A stretch of DNA of 64,000 nucleotides from NCBI GenBank assembly GCA_004026145.2, contig CP034993.1, positions 13,677,400 to 13,741,399 of the forward strand, written 5' to 3'. This document shows positions 12,040 to 49,357 of the stretch, one piece after another. The position numbers and the translations under genes are program-made. Numbering within the stretch: the first letter of the stretch is position 1; every line of letters starts with the position of its first letter. This DNA is from Takifugu bimaculatus. Lineage: Eukaryota; Chordata; Actinopteri; Tetraodontiformes; Tetraodontidae. The notes under the pieces were generated by a model. The model worked only from the letters and a program-made list of their open reading frames with translations. It was not told the DNA's origin and searched no databases.

Positions 12040-12900
12040 GTCTAGCTGGGGGTCTAACTGAGGAGCTAGCTGGGGGTCTAGCTGAGGATCTAGCTGAGGG
12101 TCTAACTGAGGATCTAGCTGGGGGTCTAACTGAGGCTCTAGCTGGGGGTCTAACTGAGGAGCTAGCTGGGGGTCTAACTGAGGATCTAGCTGGGGGTCTA
12201 ACTGAGGAGCTAGCTGGGGGTCTAACTGAGGAGCCAGCTGAGGGTCTAGCTGGGGGTCTAACTGAGGAGCCAGCTGAGGGTCTAGCTGGGGGTCTAGCTG
12301 AGGGTCTAGCTGGGGGTCTAGCTGGGGGTCTAGCTGAGGATCTAGCTGAGGGTCTAGCTGGGGGTCTAGCTGAGGGTCTAGCTGGGGGTCTAGCTGAGGA
12401 TCTAGCTGAGGGTCTAGCTGAGGGTCTAGCTGGGGGTCTAGCTGAGGCTCTAGCTGAGGATGTAGCTGGGGGTCTAACTAAGGATCTAGCTGAGGATGTA
12501 GCTGGGGGTCTAACTAAGGGTCTAGCTGAGGCTCTAGCTGAGGATCTAGCTGGGGGCCTAGCTGAGGATCTAGCTGGGGGTCTAGCTGAGGATCTAGCTG
12601 AGGATGTAGCTGGGGGTCTAACTAAGGATCTAGCTGGGGGTCTAGCTGAGGATCTAGCTGGGGGCCTAGCTGAGGATCTAGCTGGGGGTCTAGCTGAGGG
12701 TTTAGCTGAGGGTCTAGCTGGGGGTCTAGCTGAGGATCTAACTGAGGGTCTAGCTGGGGGTCTAACTGAGGCTCTAGCTGAGGGTCTAGCTGGGGGTCTA
12801 GCTGAGGGTCTAGCTGGGGGTCTAGCTGAGGATCTAACTGAGGGTCTAGCTGGGGGTCTAACTGAGGCTCTAGCTGAGGATCTAACTGAGGGTCTAGCTG
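12040..12900. repeat. 12-bp minisatellite, about 70 copies, overlapping the nrdc stop codon
   Basis: Units are of the form TCTAGCTGAGGG or TCTAGCTGGGGG, with TCTAACTGAGGA variants. As 12 is a multiple of three, the array gives long artefactual frames (LAEGLAGG-type on plus, QLDPQLDP-type on minus). Its right end supplies the TAG stop codon of nrdc on the minus strand. Confidence 0.95.
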
Positions 12901-13261
12901 AGGATCTTGTGGTGAGGATGGAGGCGCAGGGAGGAGGTGAAGGCTCTGATGTCCGTAATGAGCGTGGCGTCCTGGAGCGCCGGCGAGCACGCCGGCAGGA
13001 AGGTCAGCTGACTCACTTCGCCGTAGGCGGAGCAGGCGGGACCGGGGGCGCCCTCCTCCCCCGGGGGGTCCTCCTTCCCACCAAAGCCGACCACCTGAGC
13101 CACCAAAGAGACGGAGGTGAATCACAGCTGCCGCTGGGCCCTCAGACGTGCTTGGGGAATGAGCGCTCACGTACGTGCACGCTGAGTTTCCTGCTGCTGG
13201 TTCTGTGCTCCAGGAACCACGAGAGCAGGTCCTCCCGTGAGAACAGCTTCAGCGCTTTGAT
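12894..13261 (-). CDS. nrdc: Nardilysin, last two exons (gene truncated by the N gap)
   Basis: Nardilysin is an M16-family zinc metallopeptidase that cleaves at dibasic sites and also regulates ectodomain shedding. On the minus strand, exon 13261-13175 reads IKALKLFSREDLLSWFLEHR and continues to RKLSVH before a GTACGT donor. Exon 13094-12894 continues VVGFGGKED, later QLTFLP, then ITDIRAFTSSLRLHPHHKIL and a TAG stop. This matches the C-terminus of vertebrate nardilysin as I remember it (LSVHVVGYG, then ITDIRAFT, then HKIV near the end). The catalytic N-terminal half and about thirty upstream exons are missing and would have to lie in the gap. The final codon and the stop are supplied by a minisatellite unit. 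Confidence 0.85.
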
Positions 13262-13272
13262 CTGCAGAGATC

Positions 13273-13372
13273 NNNNNNNNNNNNNNNNNNNNNNNNNNNN
13301 NNNNNNNNNNNNNNNNNNNNNNNNNNNNNNNNNNNNNNNNNNNNNNNNNNNNNNNNNNNNNNNNNNNNNNNN
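13273..13372. other. Assembly gap of exactly 100 N
   Basis: A round 100 N conventionally marks a gap of unknown length. nrdc runs into it from the left on the minus strand and frem1 emerges to the right already in mid-gene on the plus strand. Confidence 0.99.
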
Positions 13373-40953
<27,581 letters not shown>

Positions 40954-40983
40954 CCGCAGACACGAATCACACGTCTCCTCCGT

Positions 40984-40989
40984 TTTATT
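40984..40989 (-). terminator. AATAAA of the small membrane-protein gene
   Basis: TTTATT on the plus strand reads AATAAA on the minus strand, about 370 bases beyond that gene's stop codon at 41361. It lies 31 bases past the frem1 stop, so the two convergent transcripts probably overlap at their 3' ends. Confidence 0.55.
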
Positions 40990-41057
40990 GTCATCGTTTC
41001 TGAGCTTGTTCGCTCAAATGTCAGATCAAAGTCAAGATTCTGGAACATTTCATAACC

Positions 41058-41063
41058 ATTAAA
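41058..41063 (+). terminator. Candidate frem1 polyadenylation signal (ATTAAA)
   Basis: First plausible plus-strand signal, about 105 bases after the frem1 stop. If used, the frem1 3' UTR would overlap the 3' UTR of the minus-strand gene. Confidence 0.35.
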
Positions 41064-41360
41064 GCTTCGGTCACGAAACAACGCAAAAGTCTGATGCATT
41101 AATAACCATTAACGACTCAATCATGAAGCGAGACGAGTTTGGACTGTCGGGTTACATGGGTGTGTAGCTGCGATAAGAATTAAGCAGCTGACACATCAAA
41201 GATCTCAGCACGTTATTGGTCCTCACTACTCTGCTAAACCCGGATCAATTATCACCACACGATTCATTAACTGTTGCCGGGTTATAAATTTTAAACCTTT
41301 TCAACATTAATCGTTAAAAGCTTCGTCTCCTGAAGCTGGCGAGCCAAAGGGGCCTGGAGG

Positions 41361-42949
41361 TCACATGGCCGTCACCTTCTCATCGGCGCTGAAGGCAACG
41401 TTGGCGTAAGCGTTGTCGATTCCTTTGCTGCTGTCGGGACAAACAAACCCTTGGGTCATTGCGCGATAATAATGTCGTCACATTCTTGTAGTTCTGGATC
41501 TACTTTCTGTGGACTACGCTCCACAGGTGTGTGTGGTGCACCTGAGTGTGTTCAGGCTGGTGTCGTACGTTGCTTCACTCCTCCTCTCGTCCGACTCCAC
41601 GTCCTTGTAGCTGCAGACAAACGTTAAGAAGATTGGTGTTAAACGTGAACACGTGCGCTCATTGAGGGGTGTCTGGATGAGGACGCTGCCACGGGGAGGT
41701 GCTCTTTTTGGGGTTTGGTACCTTGCTCAAAGGCCCCTCAGCAGCCCCTTCCTCACACCGCTGCTGCACCAGTACTCACCTGGACTTCCCACACCAGGCT
41801 CTGTTCACCAGTAAGGCGACGAAGGCGAGTAAGAGGAAGCCTGCAACGGCGATGATGCCGGTCAGCCACTGTGGTAGTGCACGTTCAGCCTGAGACCCCC
41901 CTGGGACATAACACACAGAGGTCAGAGGTCAAATATCAGAGCCTGCAGCAACATCTGCACCTGAAAGAGTCACAAACATCTTTCCAATATTCTCAAAGTT
42001 GGAGTGAGCTAACATGTAGCGGTAGCCACAGTGACAGTAACGGCTGTAACAGCAGCAACAACAACAACAACAACAACAGCAGTATCACCAATAATAAGCT
42101 GTAACAGCAACAACAACGGTAACGGCAGCAGCAACAACAAACAACAACAGTAACATTAGCAACAACAGTAACATTAGCAACAACAACAACATTAGCAACA
42201 GTAACAACAACAGTAACATTAGCAACAACAACAACAACAACAGTATCATCAATAATAAGCTGTCAAAGGTCCCAACAGGAAGAGTCGCATCTTTAAATGT
42301 GCAGTTTCAGATCTTGTTGCAGGAAATTAAAGAGCTTCCTGGTTGGCAGCTCTTTATCAGCCAGGACGGTTCAATCAAAGTTTAAACACGGTTCTGAAAG
42401 GCATCAAAGCGGTGCCAGACTGGATTTGGACCAGAAAAAGCAGCGCTCGAACTGGTTGTTGCTGGCTGAGGTACCGGTACCTGTCTGAGCGGTACCCGTC
42501 TGAGCCGCCACGGTACCTGTCTGAGCGGTACCTGTCTGAGCGGTACCCGTCTGAGTCGCCACGGTACCTGTCTGAGCGGTACCCGTCTGAGCCGCCACGG
42601 TACCTGTCTGAGCGGTACCTGTCTGAGCCGCCACGGTACCTGTCTGAGCGGTACCTGTCTGAGCCGCCACGGTACCTGTCTGAGCGGTACCTGTCTGAGC
42701 GGTACCTGTCTGGGCCGCCACGGTACCTGTCTGAGCCGCCACGGTACCTGTCTGAGCGGTACCTGTCTGAGTCGCCACGGTACCTGTCTGAGCGGTACCT
42801 GTCTGAGCGGTACCTGTCTGAGCCGCCACGGTACCTGTCTGAGCGGTACCTGTCTGAGTCGCCACGGTACCTGTCTGAGCGGTACCTGTCTGGGCCGCCA
42901 CGGCCGCAACCATCAGCAGCAAACAGCAGATCTCGGCCCGGTTCTTCAT
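41361..42949 (-). CDS. PDZK1IP1/SMIM24-family single-pass membrane protein
   Basis: Minus-strand exons: 42949 down to about 42886 (or a further donor), 41900-41780, 41610-41542, 41430-41361. It begins MKNRAEICCLLLMVAAVAA, a signal peptide, then QTG. Exon 2 gives LPQWLTGIIAVAGFLLLAFV and NRAWCG, the family's transmembrane segment with a Trp-Cys at the cytoplasmic border. Exons 3 and 4 give YKDVESDERRSEATYD and IDNAYANVAF, ending EKVTAM, a likely C-terminal PDZ ligand. Using the first donor the protein is 107 residues, close to the family's roughly 115-130. The membrane segment resembles SMIM24, whose human gene lies near THOP1 and SGTA; the NAYANV motif resembles PDZK1IP1 (MAP17). I leave the symbol open. 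Family members bind PDZ proteins of epithelial apical membranes. Confidence 0.82.
42055..42250. repeat. (AAC)n-based trinucleotide repeat
   Basis: Runs of AACAACAAC mixed with AGTAACATTAGC units and two ATCAATAATAAGCTGT phrases. It lies in the first intron of the minus-strand membrane-protein gene. Confidence 0.9.
42469..42900. repeat. 15/21-bp minisatellite carrying exon-1 coding sequence and splice donors
   Basis: Plus-strand units are GGTACCTGTCTGAGC (15 bp) and the same plus CGCCAC (21 bp). On the minus strand they read CAGACAG|GTACCG, encoding QTGTA or QTGTVAA, with a GT donor in each unit. All unit lengths are multiples of three, so about two dozen donors share one phase. Confidence 0.9.
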
Positions 42950-43640
42950 GGTGGATTCGCTGGAGGATCCAGACGACTGGAGACGTGAGGCGTCGCTGCG
43001 GCTGATTATGTCCGCAGGTGTTCTCAGGTGAATCATAAACACCTGTGTTAATGTTTAACTCTTTGTTTGTTATCATACCAGGAAGAGCACACTCATCTCT
43101 TTAAACTCGAAGTCTCCTTTTTTTTTTTTTTTTTTTTTTACAACTTTTACAAAGTTTCCAGATTTAAATGATTCAAAACACCCAAATTCTCAATTTGTGA
43201 TAGATTTGAAAGGAAATCCATGCAGTTTCCAGACCATAATAATCCCAGGAAACATTATAGAATGCAGGCTGGTAATAATATAACGATGCTGATCTGTTGT
43301 AACTGCCTTTATATTTGAATATTTTCGAACATTTTCCTTCTCTGTCCTGAGGAAGAAACAATTCTTTTGGTTCAGAAACGGCTTCATTTCTGCACATTTG
43401 CTGCTCGATCTGAATAAAACAAATATTTTCCATCCTAATCCCGAGTCACCCTGTGAAATATGTTCAATAATACACCATGAAATCTGTTGTCCACATTTAT
43501 TTATGGGTCAAAACGTGTAAAGATGAAATGTTTCCGGATTCCGACTTTTGTTTTGAAAGGCCCGACCGGATAAGTAGTTTTCTTGTGTAGTTTTTGTTCT
43601 CAGCAGAACCTTTGTGACACTTGCGGACGAGCAGAGAAGC
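42950..43640. other. Divergent promoter region between the membrane-protein gene and thop1
   Basis: The two start codons face away from each other 691 bp apart. It contains a T run of about 21 at 43119-43139. I saw no TATA box at a fitting distance. An antisense open frame at 43173-43433 has no recognisable product. Confidence 0.45.
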
Positions 43641-46600
43641 ATGGGGCCGACAGGTGAGTCCTCTCCTGCTGCTTTGCTCTGTAAACGAACCGGGTTCGTG
43701 TTAAATGGAGCATTTAGCTGCCATGTTAAAGACATTAATGTTATCTGACTGCAGTCATGAGCTAACGTTAGCCTTGGTAATGGTCTGAGCACCGCTAGCT
43801 CTGGTGGATAAGTGTGGATAAGTTTTGAAAAGATCTAGAAATAAACCCGTATTCCCTAAACAGGCTAAAATTAATCTGTTCTTATTTTGTTTTTGAAATG
43901 ATTTTTGTTACGTTTGCATGTTTCTGGGTCGTTCGACTGTGTCCTGTTTGTGTAGCATTTAGCTAGCTAACGCTGCTTATTCATGCTGCTCACGTTCGGA
44001 CTTTATACGTAAAGCTTCCGAAATCCTGGGTGTAACTGATAATATGCATTTTGTTTGTTTCATTATAATTTCCAGACGAAATTAAGATCCGTGTCTGGTG
44101 AAGAGACCAGGATTCTGAATTATAGTGATCATATTCGATTATATCTTTTTAATTGCGTTTAAAGTACTACAACATGCTGAGATTTACTGCTATAATAACC
44201 ATTTTTGGTGAGGGGCGCATAACAGCGCGTGCACGTGTACATGTGCACGTTTTACACCAGGTTTAACTATATTTGTTTGGGAGGCTGATTAGTCGGATTA
44301 TTGATCCAGGCTGATTTCATTCATTCATTCATTCATTCATTCATTCATTCATTCATTCATTCGTGGCTGATTTGATCGAAGTGTTTTATTGAAACGTTCT
44401 TCGTTTGTCTGCTGTCGCCTGATGCTGCACAAGCACGACGGAGCGCGATCGAACCGCCTGCGAGCGTCTCGTGTCCCATCTCTGCCTCGTCTCCTCTCAG
44501 GTCAGGTGGTGTTTGGAAACCCGGCGCCGGTCTGCTCCGTGAACCGGCTGCGTTGGGACCTGAGTCCTGATCAGATCAGCCAGCTGGCCAACGAGCTGAT
44601 CAGGGACACCAAGAAGGTGTACGATGGCGTGGGGGCGCTCGCCCTGGACGGCGTCACCTTCGAGAACACGCTGAAGGCCCTCGCCGACGTGGAGGTGGAG
44701 TACACAGGTGAGCTGGCGTGGGCCAGGAGGGACGCCGTCCTGGACCCTAGAGTCTTGGTTCATTAGGCGCTCGAGGCAGAACCGAAGCCCGACCATCCTG
44801 ATGCAGAACCGAGCCGTCGATCCAGACACATCAGAACCGCCTAATTAAGAACTGTTAATGTGCAGTGCTGCATCCGGCCACCAGAGGTCATCCAAATGTT
44901 CCTGAATGTTCTCACTCTTCACAGTCTGCCGTTTGCTGGGGTCTATTTTCAGCGGCGGATGGATCTGCTGCTCTGAGTCTCCCGAATGTTCTGTGCACGG
45001 ACAGCGCGTCTGAATAAAGCGCGAACCTGACAGCAGGTCACATGACCCGGCCTTTGTGCGGCCTGAAGCGATGAGTCGGCAGTTTTTTTGCGGCTCATCA
45101 GCAGTTCAGAGCGCGGTTGTTTGCTCCCGCGGTGACGGAGACTTTAGCCCCAACTCGGCAGCTTTGATCTCTTCCTTTATGGACACCTTAAATGTGCAGG
45201 ATCATTCAGTAGCTAACCTGTGGCCGTTGCCATGGTGACAGGACAGGCTAGCATCAGGGGGACAGCCCGAGACGCTTGTCTGCACGTCGGCTGACGTGGT
45301 CCAAACGGTGTCGGACATTTGTGAATATTTGATATTTGCGATGATTGAAAGTATGAAAAACATGGAGAGTGACCTCTCCTCTCTGACTCCTCCCTCCTGT
45401 GGTTGGCCCCGCCCCCCGCAGTTCAGAGGAACATGCTGGACTTCCCGCAGCACGTGTCGCCCTGTAAGGAGGTGCGAGCGGCGAGCACGGAGGCTGACAA
45501 GCGTCTGTCGGAGTTCGACGTGGAGATGAGCATGCGGGAGGACGTCTACCGGAGGGTGGTGGCGCTGGAGGTGAGCGGCGGCGGCGGCGGAACGTCTCCT
45601 GGTGTCGGAGACGCCGCAGGTGACCTGATGTGTGCGTTGGTCTGCAGAAGCAGCTGGACGCCGGCAGCCTGAACGCAGAATCCAGACGCTACTTGGACCG
45701 ACTGCTGAAGCTGGGGAGGAGGAACGGCCTCCACCTGCCCCCAGAGACCCAGGAGGTGACCTTTGCTCTCAGCTCGGGGGGCAACGATGGGGGCGGAAAA
45801 AGCTTTAACTTTAACTCCTCTGTAACAGGAGATCAAAAGCATCAAGAAGAAGCTGAGCAACCTGTGCATCGACTTCAACAAGAACTTGAACGAGGACACC
45901 ACCAGCCTGTCCTTCAGCCGAGAGGAGCTGGGTGAGTCTGCCGCGTCTGGCGCCCCCTGCCGGCCACACGTGACACCATCTCTGTTGGGTTTTGGTTCCA
46001 GGCGGCCTCCCCGAGGACTTCCTGAGCTCTCTGGAGAAGGACGGAGACAAGCTGAAGGTCACCCTCAAGTATCCTCATTACTTCCCCACCATTAAGAAAT
46101 GTTTCATCCCAGAAACCCGGCAGAAGCTGGAGGAGGCCTTCAACTCCCGCTGCAAAGAGGTGAGTGAACGTGGAGCTCGTGGAGCTCCTCAGGCCTGCGG
46201 TGGCCCATGCGTGAGATGTTTGCTGAGCCGGCTGGTTTGTCCTCAGGAGAACTCGGCCATCCTGAAGGAGCTGGTGCAGCTCCGCGCTCAGAAGAGCGCT
46301 CTGCTTGGCTTCAGCACCCACGCCGACTTCATCTTGGAGATGAACATGGCCAAATCTGGGAAGAAGGTGGCCGTCTTTCTGGGTGAGTGAGTGCTGCTGC
46401 TGCCCCCAGATCTTCAGGTCAGACAGGAAGAAGCAACGGTTCTGCTTCCTGTTGGTCCTCCAGAGGAGCTGTCCCGTAAGCTGAAGCCGCTGGGCGATGA
46501 AGAGCGAAGCACCATCCTCCAGCTGAAGGAGAAGGAGTCTCAGAAGAGGAACCTGCCTTTCAGCGGCGAGCTCCATGCCTGGGACATGAGATACTACATG

Positions 46601-48191
46601 ACACAGGTGAGTTCTGAAGCGGCCACCACTAGGCGGCGCCACTGGCCAATACCTCATCCCTCTGCTCCGCTGCAGGTGGAGGAGACCCAGTACGCTGTGG
46701 ACCAGAACCTGTTGAAGGAGTATTTCCCCATGGAGGTGGTGACTCAGGGCCTGTTGGCCATCTACCAGGAGCTCCTGGGTCTCTCCTTCCAGCTGGTGGA
46801 CGGCGCACCGGTCTGGCACCCTGACGTGACTCTCTACTCCGTCACGGACCGCGCCACCGGCCAGGTGATGGGCCAGTTCTACTTGGACCTGTATCCAAGG
46901 TGAGGACGGGGTGGGCGTGGCCAGGGAGCGGGCGTGGCCAGGGAGCGGGCGTGGCCAGGGAGTGGGCGTGACCGCTGTGTCCTGTGCAGGGAGGGGAAGT
47001 ACGGCCACGCCGCCTGCTTCGGCCTGCAGCCCGGCTGCCTGCTGCCCGACGGGACGCGCCAGATGTCGGTGGCGGCCATGGTGGCCAACTTCAGCAAGCC
47101 CACGGCCGAGGCGCCGTCGCTCCTGCAGCACGATGAGGTGGAGACCTACTTCCACGAGTTCGGCCACGTGATGCACCAGCTGTGTGCCGAGGTCAGAGGT
47201 CGGGCTCCTCGGCGTGGGGGGAAAAACCAGCACAGTTCTGGGTCTCAGCCTGCACCGTGTGGTTCCGGTTCTGCTTTCAGGCGGACTACGCCATGTTCAG
47301 CGGGACCCACGTGGAGCGGGACTTTGTGGAAGCGCCGTCTCAGATGCTGGAGAACTGGGTCTGGGAGCGGGAGCCTCTGCTCAGGATGTCCCGTCACTAC
47401 AAGACCGGCGCCGCCATCCCCGACGACCTGATCGACAAGCTCATCAAGTCCCGCCTGGCTAACACCGGTACCTGCCAACGCTGCGTGTGGGAGGAGCTTG
47501 TCTCGTTGCTGTAGTAACCAGGAGGCCTCCTCCATCCACAGGTCTGTTCAACCTGAGGCAGATAGTTCTGGCTAAAGTGGACCAGGCTCTGCACACCCGG
47601 GAGGGGGTCGACCCGGCGGAGGAGTACGCACGCCTCTGCGGGGAGACCCTGGGAATCCCGGCTTCTCCAGGTTGAGTCATGTGATCCAGTTCTGCTCCTT
47701 CTTCACGGGTCGTTGCAGCTTTTCAAATGAGCGGAACCTGAAATTCTGGGAATTCGGATGTTGCGACCCGAGTCGAGGTCGGAACCTTTTGACCTTTCCC
47801 GTTTGTATCTGCAGGAACCAACATGCCGGCGACCTTTGGCCACCTGGCCGGGGGCTATGACGCCCAGTACTACGGCTACCTGTGGAGTGAGGTGTTCTCC
47901 ATGGACATGTTCTTCACTCGCTTCAAACAGGAAGGCATCATGAACGCCAAGGTCAGCCTCGTTAGCCTAGCTTAGCACGATGAATGAAAGCCTGGCTGAC
48001 CCCTTGTTTCTCATCCCTGATTGGTCCAGGTGGGTCTAGATTACAGGAAGTTCATCCTGCGGCCCGGCGGCTCTGCAGACGCCTCTGAGATGTTGCGCAA
48101 CTTCCTCGGGCGGGAGCCCAAACAGGAAGCCTTCCTGCTGAGCAAAGGGCTAACGGTGGAGCAGGATGCTAACAAGCCGTGCGCCTGTTGA
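43641..48191 (+). CDS. thop1: Thimet oligopeptidase
   Basis: THOP1 is a cytosolic M3-family zinc endopeptidase that trims peptides of roughly 6-17 residues, including neuropeptides and proteasome products. Exons: 43641-43653, 44501-44707, 45422-45570, 45648-45755, 45829-45931, 46002-46159, 46247-46382, 46464-46606, 46676-46899, 46990-47191, 47281-47467, 47542-47670, 47815-47951, 48030-48191. These sum to 2,058 nt, 685 residues plus stop, against 689 in human. The zinc motif HEFGH falls at residues 469-473 and the third ligand in FVEAPSQ at Glu498, each offset by four from human. The first coding exon is only 13 nt (MGPT plus one base), chosen because ATG, GTGAGT donor and phase all fit. An in-intron Met near 44389 is not the start. 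The gene looks intact. Confidence 0.95.
44318..44361. repeat. (ATTC)n tetranucleotide repeat
   Basis: Eleven ATTC units in the first intron of thop1. Confidence 0.95.
46907..46975. repeat. 17-bp tandem repeat in thop1 intron 9
   Basis: About four copies of GGGCGTGGCCAGGGAGC take up most of the 90-bp intron 46900-46989. Confidence 0.9.
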
Positions 48192-48269
48192 TCGCCCGCG
48201 GCGCCACAGGCTGACGCTCGTGGACTGAGACTTTGTAGAAAATGTGTAAAATTTGACACCTGAGCAGAG

Positions 48270-48275
48270 AATAAA
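48270..48275 (+). terminator. thop1 polyadenylation signal (AATAAA)
   Basis: AATAAA lies about 80 bases after the thop1 stop codon, giving a short 3' UTR. Confidence 0.75.
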
Positions 48276-49357
48276 AAGATTTGAGTCGATGTTTGTGTTT
48301 GAGCGTCACATTTGCAGAGGAACAAACAACCAAACGTGACCAGACGGCGGCTGGTGACGCGACGTCCTCCGAGAGCTGCAGGTCCAAAACAGCCTGGAGG
48401 AGAATCAACACGCCATCAAACACGCCATGGACCGCGTCTCCGTGGCAACAAACCGCCCAGATTCTGGCCAAACTGGCGTTGGCTGTGGTGCATTTCTGCA
48501 CCTTCCAGTAGTTGTATTTTCAAAATAAAAGTCTTCCTCGCCAAAATAAGTGAATCTAAATGGATCTCCTGAGAGCCACTTGATCAGTTTCAGGAATTAA
48601 GATGATTCTTTGTCTAAAAGGCTCGTTTATCTCTGCAGGCGCATCAGCTGCAGCTTCGTAATTGCTTTTGTAATCTGTAATCATCGCAGCGCTGCAGCTG
48701 TGTTCCGGCCCCCCGGGGCCCCCCGGAGGGCCCTGCTCTGTATGCACAGCTGATCTGACCTTTGACATGTGAGGGGAAAATGACGCTTTAATTGAAGGCT
48801 ATAATAAATGATCACTTTGCCAATAGTAAAGCTAAAAACCATTAGCCTAGCTTAGCATAAAGATACACCGCGAGACATGTTAAAAATTTAATTGATCTGA
48901 ATTCTGTAATTGAGTTTGTATTTTAGAAGGATTTCTTAATAATTGAGTGAACCTAAAAGGAAATTCATTTATTTGATGATGAATTTGTTTAATAAAACAA
49001 TCAGTCGGATATTAATTACAGCGGAGGTCAGAGGAGGGTGCTAAAATTAGATTAACTGAGTTAGTTTGCAAAGCTGCTGTGGTTTTATTCCGTTTTTGTT
49101 TTTCCATTTTTAACAGAAATTTTCAGCGCTGTAGCGCTTTTGTTAGCAATCAGCTAACACAGCTAACACAGCTAACAAGGAGTGAAACATTTAGCAGAAA
49201 GATTATTACAGTTATGATGAAACCTGTTGTGTTTTGGTCGCTTCCTTCTGTCCTGGGGGAGGTCTGTTTGTGAGGGAGAGTCTCGGAGGAGCAGGAGGAG
49301 CGGGAGGAGCGGGAGCAGCAAACACGACGGAGACTCAGGTGTGTCAGACTGAAGACG
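48276..49357. other. Intergenic stretch between thop1 and the NWD1-like gene
   Basis: About 1.1 kb, A/T-rich in its right half. A second AATAAA lies near 48524. A G/C palindrome-like run (CCCCCCGGGGCCCCCCGGAG) sits near 48710. I saw no coding exon. The promoter of the downstream gene should lie close to 49200-49350, including a GGAGGAGCGGGAGGAGCGGG stretch at about 49285. Confidence 0.5.

Noticed and set aside
44389..44766. Met at 44389 as the thop1 start
   Set aside because: It reads through intron sequence and lacks the family's N-terminal pattern. The 13-nt exon at 43641 fits phase and splice consensus.
45914..47233. 439-codon minus-strand frame over thop1
   Set aside because: Antisense shadow of thop1 exons. 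Coding constraint and splice sites support the plus strand.
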